A stretch of DNA of 64,000 nucleotides from Zygnema cylindricum (Eukaryota > Streptophyta > Zygnematophyceae > Zygnematales > Zygnemataceae): positions 111,350-175,349 of the forward strand of contig JBBHKE010000533.1 of NCBI GenBank assembly GCA_037447655.1. The letters are read 5' to 3'. Position 1 is the stretch's first letter, and every line of letters begins with the position of its first letter. Shown here one piece after another: positions 1-11,468 of the stretch. A program made the position numbers and the translations under genes. The notes under the pieces are model-generated. The model was not told the origin of the DNA. It did no database searches and saw only the letters and a program-made list of their open reading frames with translations.

Positions 1-716
1 TGGAGAGGTGGGAGAGGTGGAGAGGTGGAGAGGGAGAGGGAGAGGGAGAGGAGGTGGAGAGGTGGAGAGGTGGAGAGGTGGAGAGGTGGAGAGGTGGAGA
101 GGTGGAGAGGTGGAGAGGTGGAGAGGGAGAGGGAGAGGGAGAGGGAGAGGGGAGAGGGAGAGGGAGAGGGAGAGGGAGAGGGAGAGGGAGAGGGAGAGGG
201 AGAGGGAGAGGGAGAGGGAGAGGGAGAGGGAGAGGGAGAGGTGGAGAGGTGGAGAGGTGGAGAGGTGGAGAGGTGGAGAGGTGGAGAGGTGGAGAGGTGG
301 AGAGGTGGAGAGGTGGAGAGGTGGAGAGGGAGAGGGAGAGGGAGAGGGAGAGGGAGAGGGAGAGGGAGAGGGAGAGGGAGAGGGAGAGGGGAGAGGGAGA
401 GGGAGAGGGAGATGGAGAGGTGGAGAGGTGGAGAGGTGGAGAGGTGGAGAGGTGGAGAGGTGGAGAGGTGGAGAGGTGGAGAGGTGGAGAGGGGGAGAGG
501 GAGAGGGAGAGGGAGAGAGGGAGAGGGAGAGGGAGGGAGAGGGAGAGGGAGAGGGAGAGGGAGAGGGAGAGGAGAGGAGAGGGAGAGGGAGAGGGAGAGG
601 GGAGAGGGAGAGGTGGAGAGGGAGAGGGGGAGAGGGAGAGGGGAGAGGGAGAGGGAGAGGGGAGAGGGAGAGGGAGAGGGAGAGGGAGAGGGAGAGGGAG
701 AGGGGAGAGGGGAGTG
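1..716. repeat. Purine-only minisatellite with alternating blocks
   Basis: The tract is almost entirely G and A on the plus strand. It alternates between blocks of an 8-mer (GGTGGAGA) at roughly 48-122, 240-322 and 420-495, and blocks of a 6-mer (GGGAGA) between and after them. All three plus frames stay open because the repeat lacks stops; the resulting Arg/Glu/Gly proteins are artefacts. The tract ends where the duplicated unit begins at about 717. Confidence 0.95.
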
Positions 717-1867
717 AGCTTATATACTTCGCAAATTTCCTGGTTCCAGACTTTAGCCCCTTAGTATTGTTGAACGCCAAATTAGAGCTATGGCAATTTT
801 ATTCCCAGATGGATTAGGGCATTGAATATAACTGACCCTTTTTTATTTTTTTTTAAATTATAAATTAATTATGTTTAAATAATTAAGTTATCCACATAAC
901 CTAATGAGGGCTTGGAAGACATATGGTCGCTTGCACCAATCATTACCGTTTGTTTTATATGGAGGCGATGACATTTGTAGTGTGAACAATTGTACCATTT
1001 TTTAGGGAGATGATCCGAAAGGTTCGTGGTATTCGAGGATTTTTTTTGTTTTTTTAATTTCTTCATGGGAAGCCCACTTAATACTTGATACTTGTTAGCT
1101 TGTCGGTGGATCTTGTACCTCGGAAGCTGCCTAAAAGGAGGTTTTTGTCGCCATCCATGGTCGCCAGGAATCAACGCCAAATGGCAGCCATTTTGAAGGT
1201 ATGTATTTATTTTTCTACCGCAGGCGGTTTTGCAAGAGAAACTTAGAACCGACCAATATCTCACACGTGGGAGGAATAACCGCCGACTGTTTTCCGTACC
1301 TTAGATGTGTACGACGTACGGTCTAATATCCACATGAATGTGCATTCGATACACGAGTAAGATTCCTCTATTTTTACACGTGTACAAAGGGACGTGTATG
1401 ACGCAGGAGCGGCTATAAGGAAGGGTACAAATTGTACTTTGGCAAGTGTGCTGCGGGGTACTAGTTCATGAAAGCCAGACTTGTACCCGAAACCGTACAG
1501 TTTTAGAGTGCTCAAAGCATTTCTTACGTAAGTTTAAGGTACGCGTACCACACGAGCGAATGCCATTATTCACTACAGTAGGGTGAAGCTGTCAGCTGGT
1601 CAAATCCGAGTTCGCTTCCGTAACCCATAGGATTCGCTTTGCTGAGATTTCTCCACTGTGACGTGGCGAATACTTAGGTCAACGTGAAGTTTTCTTTTTG
1701 ACGTGTACGGCGCTGGAGCGGTATAATCTTGAGCGCAACAAAAAAAATAAAAAAAATAATGCTTCATCACCGGGCTTTGCGGGTCAACGGGTCAATGTCG
1801 TGGCCTCTGATTGGACCTTATAAGATTATTACCGTCCGTCATGGGTAGTCGAATATGTCGTAAGATA

Positions 1868-2356
1868 CACCGTGAATCGCTATTAGCGTAATAAAAAATA
1901 TAGCGTAATGAAACAATTAGCGCACTTTACGGTAAATTGTGTTTTTCGGGTACACCATGATACTAATTTATCATGTACTCTAATTTGTAAACTGCTTTGT
2001 AAAAATTTTCGGCACATAATATGTCCACACTGAAACATGTAGATGTACCAAAATTGTTCAAGTCGTACGCAGCCGCGTTTTTTTTTACATCTGCGTATGC
2101 CGGAAAATATTTACGCAATTATATATATTTATATTTTATGTACTTTTAAGTTTAAAAAGGTACGGAATAGTACAGATATGGCAGTCCGTACACCACACTA
2201 TTTAAAGGGACACTAAATTACAGTTATGAACCGTATTGAGCGGGGTACCTCAAATAACGTGCAAAAACATTTAGCGTACTTTATTCTATTAGAGAATTTG
2301 CCCCAAAAAAAGGGGTACCCCAATTAGCGTCATGTACGCTAATAGCGATTGCGGTG
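1868..2356. mobile_element. TA-target MITE, CACCG family, subfamily A
   Basis: The ends are inverted repeats: CACCGTGAATCGCTATTAGC on the left and GCTAATAGCGATTGCGGTG on the right. TA flanks both sides (1866-1867, 2357-2358). The matching site in copy 2 near 7985-7995 reads GTAAGATAGTGTTCTCG with a single TA and no insert, so the element (489 bp) and its 2-bp TA duplication are shown directly. TA duplication is typical of the Tc1/mariner group (Stowaway-type MITEs). No coding capacity. Confidence 0.9.
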
Positions 2357-3871
2357 TAGTGTTCTCGTTAAAAGGGGCGTAAGCTTAGCCACCCAACCGA
2401 GTGAGGATTGATTCGGATGGGCTAAATAAATGATAGCCACCGCAAAGGGAATTACTGAATTAGTAAATATAATTGTGGTATATCGATGAATCCGCGCCAC
2501 TCTTTTTTTGATGGTGCTATCAATTTAACTATTAAATAGGGGATTGTTTTCAATGCTTTTTTTTTTCAAAGTTGTTTTCTTGGGCTTGCGCTGGGATCAT
2601 CTCTATTAAACTCTTCAACCAAGTTAGCGCGGGTCGCCAAAAATTCAAAGTCCATCCAAAACGATACTGTGACGACTCATAAATGATGTGGTCATGGAAT
2701 AAATAATTTGCGAAACAAATACAGAAATTTATTTCCTTTTGAAATTTAGAGAACAAAAGGTCCATTCTTTTTGTTTAAAACAATAAAAAAAATTTACGAG
2801 TACATTATAAAACGAGATAGTATAAAAAATAGAGTAAAGTTCTTCAATTTTTTATTGTAATGCTATATTATGTTATCTTAAACTTTGTGAACAAAGTTTG
2901 CTTTTTAACCTAATCGAAGAGGGGCATTTTACAACAAACTTGACCACGCACGTTATGATCATATTAAGAACAAACCATATACCTTACTCGAATACTAGAC
3001 GAGGGTTTCTTTGAGGCAAGCTAAATACGAGAGACGGCTCGTTCATCGACTCTAGTAATAAGCAGCCTCGAAGATCACACAAATGAGCCTCGGAGTACAA
3101 TGGTGTTAGAATCACACACAAAGGAAAATTCATAACGGTGTCTCGCATTTTTGCTATAAAAACAAATAACTATAAAATGCTTGATTTTATCATTACCATC
3201 GTGGGAATGACAAATATGTATGTTATATTCATAAAATTAACTTCAAATAACGGCTTGGTTAATATGCCTAACGCATTAGAGTGTCTCAACGGTTCTAACA
3301 TGGGGAGATGTGATCCTTCCCCTATCTCCTTACCCTCAGATTAAAAACGGGATGCTCTATAATTACGTATGAAAGTCTTAAGAAAATCGATTATCCGTCA
3401 CTATTTATTTATTCTCTTGACCCATCACCAATTTTTTCGTACACATAAAGCATGTATATTTTTTATTTAGCTCTTTCATTTAACACCAAAACTATTCTAT
3501 TTCTTTCAAAGGTAGAAAAAGGAGAGGGAGTGGGAGAGGGAGGGAGAGAGGCAACAAAAATAAACACGTTTACAAATAGCCACGAATGTCATTGGAGTTC
3601 CGCGACCCTTGCAATTTATTTTTAGGTACATGTGCACGAAAGCATATAACGCGAGATGTCCCTCGTACAAAAATGTTGAAACAGCGTAACACCTGTAAAA
3701 TACAACGCGGATCGTAGTTAGGGCAAGGAAAAAAATAATGTTCCTAGGCTATTTTAGGTTGAATGCCATAAAAATAACAAAACAGTAACGCTAGTTAACA
3801 CATGTCACACTAACTAACCTAAAGATTCCCATTGTATACCAAGCAACGTCTATGTTCACATTGTCGCTTTA

Positions 3872-4571
3872 GGGTCAAGTTCCATCAGTCGTTTCAGTAA
3901 CCGTACGGCCAACTCTACGGGTCGGGTTGATTGAGTCAATGTTCCATCACGTAGAGTCTATAAGCCACGTGTTATACATTGAGTGGCACCACGTGGGTTT
4001 TGACCGGATATTTAAATTATTTTAAAAATCTTCACACCGACAAATTTCACTTCAAATCTTCACTTGCGTACCATGTACTTGGGTACCAAGTCACATTACG
4101 ACATAAATTTTGTACTTTTTGCAAACACTAGTCTTTTACGCCAGCTCATTTTTTAGGGTTAGTGTTTTCGAACATGACAAAATCTTTTGCCGAAAATAGG
4201 ATGACGACAAAGCGTTGCCAAAAATAGCGCGACGAAGGACTGTTTCGAGATTATTTTTTTAATTTTCAGTTGTATTTTGAAAAGTACATATCATATGCAA
4301 ATTTTGTCATTTTTTGTTGGTTTTCCAGCGTGACATGTAACTTATTCGTCCAATGTGTCACGATTATTTTTTTTATGTATCTGCCTACCCACCTTCTACA
4401 AGTACGTTGGCAACTACAAAGAAAAATGAAGCAAACGCCTCGCAAATGAACAGTATTGGCAAGATTCTCTGTAATGTTGTTTCGCGTATAACAAATAAGT
4501 GGTACTGTTTGGTATGGATAGTCGCGGATTTCTATAAACTACCCCACTTTTCGACTGATAGAACTTGACCC
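3872..4571. mobile_element. PIF/Harbinger-like MITE (TTA target)
   Basis: The inverted ends are GGGTCAAGTTCCATCAGTCG and its near-complement at 4552-4571. TTA flanks both sides (3869-3871, 4572-4574). The empty site in copy 2 has one TTA at 9723-9725. A 3-bp TTA duplication is typical of PIF/Harbinger (Tourist-type) elements. It shares the CCATCAG core and a CAGTAAYCGTACG motif with the elements at 11469, 39693 and 40991. Small ORFs inside are not convincing. Confidence 0.85.
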
Positions 4572-4699
4572 TTAGGTTCGCGCGATTGAGTAACATATCT
4601 AGAGTTGACGCTTTATCTAACACATCCTTTGCACTTTTGTATAAAATAACGAGAGTTTTCATACGGATTGACACATTTACTCCTAGATTAGTGTAAAGC

Positions 4700-4972
4700 A
4701 TAGTTCAAACGTAGACGTTTTTATGGTAGGCCAATGGTCGGCGCCTTTATTGTAAGCCGTGTTACGGGCTTTTCATGTGATCTTCTTAGATCGCTACTTT
4801 GATCAGCGAATGCCCGATTGTCCGAATCTGACGGTGTAAATAATTTTTTTTGGTCCGAATGTTTTAATTGGTCTGAATAGGTCCGAATACAATATGGGTC
4901 TTAAGGTCATATTGTATGTTTTGCATACAATAGGCTATTGTATGGGCCTACTTTCACCTACTTTTGAACTAT
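4700..4972. mobile_element. Mutator-like MITE, ATAGTTCAAA family, copy 1
   Basis: The element begins ATAGTTCAAACGTAGACG and ends TACTTTTGAACTAT, an inverted pair. Copy 2 near 9835-9850 lacks it. The flanks GTGTAAAGC (left) and GTGTAAATG (right) look like a 9-bp target duplication with two differences. The related copy at 23704-24013 has a clean 9-bp duplication. Confidence 0.75.
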
Positions 4973-5409
4973 GGTGTAAATGGCTCTAATCTAAATATAC
5001 CTATATTAGCGCAAAGAAACAAGCACCATTACTGAATCTATTCTAGGTTCAATGTGGTAATTTAGGGGTGCGATATAGTGTTGCTAACAGTAATAGCGAT
5101 TCACGGGGTAAATTTATTATTTGATGCTCAGGTGTCACTTTGCATTGAACAACTGTCTCGAGGCTGTTGACGTTTGGGTTTGCAGATGAGCTGGCGGTGG
5201 GTCGAAAAAGGGAAGACGACAAACTTGAAGTTATACGATCGTGCAATATGAGCGTCAGTTAAAACATTTATCTTCGTTATTTCCTCGTGTGCGGAAGATT
5301 TCCGTACAGTCATCCTGGGCTATCCAATGACACTTTTGAACCGCATTTTAGGTTCGAAGTTTAGGTTCGTCTTACGTGCTGTGACAATTGTAGACTTTGA
5401 GCTACAGTA

Positions 5410-5608
5410 CACCGTCGATCGTATTTAGCGTATAGAAATTATTAGAGTAAAGAAAAAATTAGCGTCATTAATTCTAATTCAGTGCCAGGAGACGTGGCAA
5501 ATTATGGTCCACGTCCTTAAATAGCGTCATTTATTCTATTTAAGGTTCAAGGGTCAAAATTTAGGGGCGCCGAATTAGTGTTCAACACGCTAAATACGAT
5601 CGACGGTG
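5410..5608. mobile_element. TA-target MITE, subfamily A (199 bp)
   Basis: The ends CACCGTCGATCGTATTTAGC and its inverted partner are flanked by TA. The matching site in copy 2 (about 10270-10282) lacks the insert. The length equals that of the element at 17758-17956, to which it is related in inverted orientation. Confidence 0.85.
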
Positions 5609-5627
5609 TACTATTTGCGATGGTTTA

Positions 5628-5662
5628 CCATCGCGCTTTTTAATAAAGTCAGCCCCTACTAT
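5628..5662 (+). mobile_element. 3' tail fragment of a non-LTR retrotransposon
   Basis: The stretch GATGGTTTACCATC followed by CGCGCTTTTTAATAAAGTC matches the 3' tail of the LINE that ends near 30110 and the tail-only copy at 30790-30872. The first part is a small hairpin. Copy 2 lacks it, so it is probably a very short 5'-truncated insertion, or was lost from copy 2. Confidence 0.6.
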
Positions 5663-5694
5663 ACTCTAGTTCAAAGATACTTTACAGTTCAGTA

Positions 5695-5765
5695 CACCGC
5701 GAATCGTAATTACTAATTAGAGTTATGTACGCTAATTCCGTCACCCCAAATTACGATTCGCGGTA
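5695..5765. mobile_element. Miniature TA-target MITE (71 bp)
   Basis: CACCGCGAATCGTAATTA on the left is mirrored by TTACGATTCGCGGTA on the right, between TA dinucleotides. The same site in copy 2 (near 10310-10325) reads CAGTACAGTACTCTTTCACG without the insert. It seems to be little more than the two terminal repeats. Confidence 0.8.
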
Positions 5766-6404
5766 TACTTTTTCACGATGTTTACGAAAATAGAAGACTT
5801 CAAATATTTGCCGCCGTAGAACTATCACATGGGAACGTTCAAAATACAAGGAAGCTGTGCAAAATTATAGAATTTTCCGCCATGGTTTACAATATCCGTT
5901 TCTTCCGACGTTTACACGTGTGAACCAAATCGTACGTAAATTATCTCAAAAGTATGGATTTAAAATTTTAATTCACTATCTTTTTGTACGAAAATCGCTT
6001 TTGTTAATTCTCCCATTTCTAATTAGTAATTAGTGTTCAGTAGGAATAAACATGTGCCTCCCCGACACGTGTCGTATATTTTTTCCATCTTTGCCCAACG
6101 GGCAAATAAATTTTCTTTCGATAACTCTAACAGATGTTTGAAAGGATTTTTCCGTGCGATTTTATTTTTCCTTCCCTTGCGAATGGATATATTATACGTG
6201 CGACATAATGTGCACGCGGGAATTTGAATTCTCGTTCGTCAAATATATTCGCACGTGTGGATACTGAATTTTATACGATTTCAAAGAAATGATTAGCTGG
6301 CACTGGCTCTTCCGAGTTCTCTTCAATGTAAGGCTATGTACGATTTTAAAGTCAATTCCCTAAACGACAAATGTTCAGCAAATGCGTCGGGGCAAAAGGC
6401 CTAC

Positions 6405-6414
6405 NNNNNNNNNN
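6405..6414. other. Assembly gap (10 N)
   Basis: Ten Ns join duplicate copy 1 to the purine repeat of copy 2. The true spacer length is unknown. Confidence 0.99.
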
Positions 6415-6838
6415 GGGAGAGAGGGAGAGAGGGAGAGAGGGAGAGAGGAAGAGAGGACAGGGAGAGGGAGAGAGGGAGAGAGGGAGAGAGGGAGAGAGGG
6501 AGAGAGGGAGAGAGGGAGAGAGGGAGAGAGGGAGAGAGGAAGAGAGGGAGAGAGGGAGAGAGGGAGAGAGGGAGAGAGGAAGAGAGGGAGAGAGGGAGAG
6601 AGGGAGAGAGGGAGAGAGGGAGAGAGGGAGAGAGGGAGAGAGGGAGAGAGGGAGAGAGGGAGAGAGGGAGAGAGGGAGAGAGGGAGAGAGGGAGAGAGGG
6701 AGAGAGGGAGAGAGGGAGAGAGGGAGAGAGGGAGAGAGGGAGAGAGGGACAGGGGAGAAGGAGAGAGGGAGAGAGGGACAGGAGAGAAGGAGAGAGGGAG
6801 AGAGGGAGAGAGGGAGAGAGGGAGAGAGGGAGAGGGAG
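6415..6838. repeat. GGGAGAGA-type purine repeat
   Basis: A nearly pure 8-mer repeat (GGGAGAGA) with a few AAG and CAG variants. It occupies the same position relative to copy 2 as the tract at 1-716 does relative to copy 1, but its unit is different. The long Arg/Glu/Gly or Ser/Leu/Pro ORFs across it are artefacts. Confidence 0.95.
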
Positions 6839-8204
6839 TGAGCTTATATACTTCGCAAATTTCCCGGTTCCAGACTTTAGCCCCTTAGTATTGTTGAACG
6901 CCAAATATGAGTTATGGCAATTTTATTCCCAGATGGATTAGGGCATTGAAAATAATTGACCCTTTTTTATATTTTTTAAATTATATATTAATTATGTTTA
7001 TATAATTAAGTTATCGACATAACCTAATGAGGGCTTGTAAGACATATGGTCGGTTGCACCAATCATTACCGTTTGTTTTATATGGAGGTGATGACATTTG
7101 TAGTGTGAATAATTGCACCATTTTTCAGGGAGATGTTCCGTAAGGTTCGTAGTTTTCGAGGGATATTTTCTTTTTTTGTCATTCCTTCATGGGAAGCCGA
7201 CATAAAACGTGATACTTGTTATCTTGTCGGTGGATCTTGTACCTCGGTAGCTGCCAAAAAGGTGGATTTTGGCGCAATCCATGGTCGCAAGGAATCAATG
7301 CCAAATGGCAGCCATTTTGAAAGGTATGTATTTATTTCTCTACCGCAGGCGGTTTTGCAAGAGAAACTTTAGAACCGACCGATGTCTCACACGTGGGAGG
7401 AATAACCGCCGAGCGTGGTCCGTACTTTTGTGTACGACGTACGGTTTCATCTACACATGAATGTGCATTCGATATACTAGGAAGATTCCTCTATTTTCAC
7501 ACTTGTTTAAATGACGTGTATGACGTAGGAGCGGCTATATGGAATGGCACATATTGTACTTTGGCAAGAGGGCTGCGGAGTATTAGTTCATTACAGCCAG
7601 AGTTGTACCGAAATATTACAGTTTTAGAGCGCTCAAAGCATTTCTTACGTAAGTCAAAGGCACCCGTACCACACGTGCGAATTCCACTAGTCACTACAGT
7701 TGTGTGAGGCTGCCAGCGGCTGCCAGCTGGTCAAATCCGATTTCGCTTCCGTAACCCATAGGATTCGCTTAGCTGAGATTTAGCCACTGTGACGTGGCGA
7801 ATGCTTAGGACAACGTGAAGTTTTCTTTTTTAGGTGTACGGCGCTGGAGCGGTATAATCTTGAGCGCAACAAAAAGATTACTAATGCTTCATCACCGGGC
7901 TTTGCGGGTCAACGGTCAATGTCGTGGCCTCTGATTGGACCTTTTAAGATTATTACCGTCCGTCACGGGTAGTCGAATATGTCGTAAGATAGTGTTCTCG
8001 TTAATAGGGGCGTAAGCTTAGCCACCCAACCGAGTGAGGATTGATTCGGATGGGCTAAATAAATGATAGCCACCGCAAAGGGAATTACTGAATTAGTAAA
8101 TATAATTGTGGTATATTGATGAATCCGCGCCACTCTTTTTTTTATGGTGCTATCAATTTAACTATTAAATAGGGGATTGTTTTCAATACTTATTATTTTA
8201 TGGC

Positions 8205-8565
8205 AAGGTTATTTTCTTGAGCTATTTAGCCGACACTTGTATTGAGGGATTTTGACCTATATGGAGAGTCGAGATTCTAGGGTCATGCTAAAATTTAGGC
8301 ATTTGGAGGACTGATTAATTCCTCGAGATCCAAATCATCTACATGCCGCTCTTGCCTTAGAAGTGTTATTATTGTCATATGGAGTATTTTCCAGATCATC
8401 GTTGTTATCACCGTCCTTGTTTGCGCTGGGATCATCTCTATTAAACTCTTCAACCAAGTTATCGCGGGTCGTCACAAATTCAAAGTCCATCCAAAACGAT
8501 ATTTGACGACTCATAAATGATGTGGTCATAGAATAGATAATTCGCGAAACATATACTACCATTTA
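8205..8565 (-). other. Segment with minus-strand ORF remnant, deleted in copy 1
   Basis: On the minus strand 8562-8335 encodes 75 residues ending in an Asp/Asn-rich acidic stretch (NKDGDNNDDLENT). In copy 1 about 200 bp of this, including the acidic end, is missing and the reading frame is broken. I do not recognise the product. It could be the end of a decayed transposase or chance coding. Confidence 0.3.
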
Positions 8566-10383
8566 TTTCCTTTTGAGATTTAGAGAACAAAAAGTCTCTT
8601 CTTTTTGTTTGAAACAATAGACAAAATTGTACGAGTACAATATAAAACGAGATAGTATAAGAAATAGGGTAAAATTCTTCAATTTTTTATTGTAATGTTG
8701 TACTATGTTATCTTAAACTTTGCGAACATAGTTGGTTTTTTAGCCTAATCAAAGGGGGCATTTTACAAAAAACTTGACCACGCACGTTATGATCATATTA
8801 AGAACAAACCATATACCTTACTCGAATACTAGACGAGGGTTTCTTTGAGGCAGGCTAAATACGAGAGACGCTTCGTTCGTCGACTCTCGTAATAAAGAGC
8901 CTCGAAGGCCACACAAATGAGCCTCGGAGTACCATGATGCTAAAATCATACACAAATTAACATTCATAACGGTGTCTCGCGTTTTTGCTATAAAAACAAA
9001 TAACTATAAAATGCTTAATTTGATCATTACCATTGCGGCAATGACAAATATGTATGGTTATATTCATAAAACTAACTTCAAACACTGGCTTGGTTAATAT
9101 GCCTAACGCATTAGAGTGTCTCAACGGTTCCAACCTGGGGGGAAGTGATCCTTCCCTTAACTCTTTACCCTCAAATTAAAAACAAGATGCTTTATAACTA
9201 CCTATGAAAGTCTTAAGAAAATCGATTATCCGTCACTATTTATCTATTCTCTTGACCCATCACCAAATTTTGCGTACGGATAAGCATGTATATATTTCAT
9301 TTAGCTCTTTCATTTGATACCAAAATTATTATGTTTCATTCAAAGAAGGCAAAAAAGGGAGAGGGGGTGGAGAGGGAGTGGGAGAGGGAGGGAGAGAGGC
9401 AACAAAAATATAGACGTTTACAAATAGCCACGAATGAAAGTGGAGTTCCGCGACCCTTGCAATTTCTTTTTAGGTACATGTGCACGAAAACATAAGAAAT
9501 AACGTGAGATGTCCCTCGTACTAAAATGTTGAAATAGTGCAACACCTGTAAAATACAACGTAGACTGTAGTTAGGGCAAGGAAAAAAATAATGTTCCTAA
9601 AGCTATTTTGGGTTTAATGCCATATACATAACAAAACATTAACGCTAGTTAACACATATCACACTAACTTACCTAAAGATTCCCATTGTGTAGCAAGCAC
9701 AGTGTATGTTCACATTGTTGCCTTAGGTTCGCACGATTGAATAACATTTCTAGTGTCAACGCCGTTATCTAACACTTCCTTTGTACTTTTGTATAAAATA
9801 ACGAGAGTTTCATACGGATTGACACATATACTCCTAAAATAGCGTAAATGGCTCAAATATAAAAGTACCTATATTAGCGTAAAGAAACAGACATCATTAT
9901 TAAATCTATTCTAGGTTCAATGTGGTAATTTAGGGGCGCGATATAGTGTTGCTAACAGTAATAGCGATTCACCGGGAAAATTTATTATTTGATGCTTAGG
10001 TGTCACTTTGCTTTTAATAACTGTCTCGAGGCTATTGACGTTTGAGTTTGAAGATGAGCTGGCGGTGGGTCGGAAAAGGGAAGACGAAAAACTTTAAATT
10101 TACGATAACGCAATATGTGCTCTTGTTACAACACACATCTTCATTATTTTCTCGTGTAGGGAAGATTTTTGTAAAGTCATCATGGGCTATCCAATGACAC
10201 TTTTGAACCGCATTTTAGGTTCGAAGTTTAGGTTCGTCTTACGTGTTGTGACAATTGTAGACTTTGAGCTACTGTACTGTACTATTTGCGACAGTTCAAA
10301 GCTACAGTACAGTACAGTACTCTTTCACGATATTTACGAAAAAGAAGACTTCAAATGTTTGCCATCGTAGAACTATCACATAT

Positions 10384-10968
10384 GCACGATTCACACTAGA
10401 AATGGATGATGAATGAGATGAGGAAACAAATAATCCCGTACCATTCAAGCCGCAAAAAAGATTAAAAACAGAGGCGCCAAACAGGTCGACCTCTCGGCTG
10501 TCAACCTTTTTGGAGCATAGCGACGGACAAAACATACGGTCAAGTGCGTCAAAACTTGACAACTGTGGTAAATCATCTTCTTTTCTGGAAAACCTTTTCG
10601 GAATGCAAAAATGCGACTTTGAAAAAACAGCAAGTCGTATCCCGAATGAATGATCCGTAATGTAACGATTTTTTTTTTAAATGCTAACCCATAAACAAAT
10701 AGCCAATCAAAATCATCCAAAGTAGAACGTAAAAAAATGTAAACTTAAAACTTCTTTGGAACTTTGACGAATCATCGTCCCCCCTTCATACTGATGGTTT
10801 GGTACGGACGGATTTGAGTCATCGGCGACTAATCGTACGGCAACATGAATCACAATTTGACGTTTTTGTCGACGTGAGGTGACGTCAAGGGCGATTCACG
10901 TCCAAACAAAAAAAAAGGACATTCATTTCCTCATCTCATCCGTCATCCATTTCTAGTGTGAATCGTAC
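10384..10968. mobile_element. Inverted-repeat element with ~40-bp ends, superfamily uncertain
   Basis: The left end (ACGATTCACACTAGAAATGG and onward through ATGAGATGAGGAAA) is repeated inverted at 10928-10966 with only a few mismatches. Copy 1 near 5830-5835 lacks the insert. The flanks do not show a clear target duplication, so I cannot assign a superfamily. No credible coding capacity. Confidence 0.75.
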
Positions 10969-11032
10969 AGGAACTTTCAAAACGCAAGGAAGCTGTGTCG
11001 CCGTGGTTTACTACACCGCGAATGGTTTACTA

Positions 11033-11240
11033 CACCGCGAATCGTTATTAGCGTCAAGGTTTTTTAAAACATCTTTTCTCCGTACACACTTGTCGGATTG
11101 TGAATTTGAGACCGCCAATCGGAAGCTGAGAATGTTACCTTTCAATCGCAACCGTTAGATCCACAACCCGACAAGTGTGCACGGAGAAAAAATGTTTTAA
11201 GTGTCGAAAAAAACCTTGACGCTAATAACGATTCGCGGTG
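11033..11240. mobile_element. TA-target MITE, subfamily B (nested inverted repeats)
   Basis: The outer ends are CACCGCGAATCGTTATTAGC and its inverse. Inside lies a second inverted pair, AACATCTTTTCTCCGTAC near the left and GTGCACGGAGAAAAAATGTT near the right. The same plan recurs at 17959, 26879, 30269 and 42403. A 19-bp direct repeat of the left terminus (11012-11030, then 11031 on) precedes it. Copy 1 has no insert here. Confidence 0.8.
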
Positions 11241-11468
11241 TGTATCCGTTTCCTCCGAAGTTTACACGTGTGGACCAAATTGTACGTAAATTATCTCAAA
11301 AGTATGGATTTAAAATTTCAAATCACTATCTTCTTGTACGAAAATCGCTTTTGTTAATTCTCCCATTTCTAATTAGTGTTCAGTAGGGAGAAAACATGTG
11401 CCTCCCCGACACGTGTCATATATTTTTTTCATCTTTGCCCAACGGGCAAATATAATTTCTTTCAATAA

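Larger units (their letters stand above)
717..6404 (+). repeat. Tandem segmental duplication, copy 1
   Basis: Starting at the AGCTTATATACTTCGC motif, this stretch aligns by eye with 6839-12544 over its whole length in the same orientation, with scattered substitutions. No gene is visible in it. It differs from copy 2 mainly by insertions: TA-target MITEs at 1868-2356, 5410-5608 and 5695-5765, a PIF-like MITE at 3872-4571 and a Mutator-like MITE at 4700-4972, all absent from copy 2. It also has a deletion of about 200 bp near 2575. The N gap at 6405 cuts its right end. Confidence 0.93.

Noticed and set aside
8-817. Long Arg/Glu/Gly ORFs over the first 0.8 kb in three frames
   Set aside because: They are translations of a stop-free purine repeat; all frames are equally open and no ordered sequence is present.
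6336-6941. 201-aa and overlapping ORFs on both strands across 6.4-6.9 kb
   Set aside because: They cross the N gap and a GGGAGAGA repeat; the open frames follow from the repeat.
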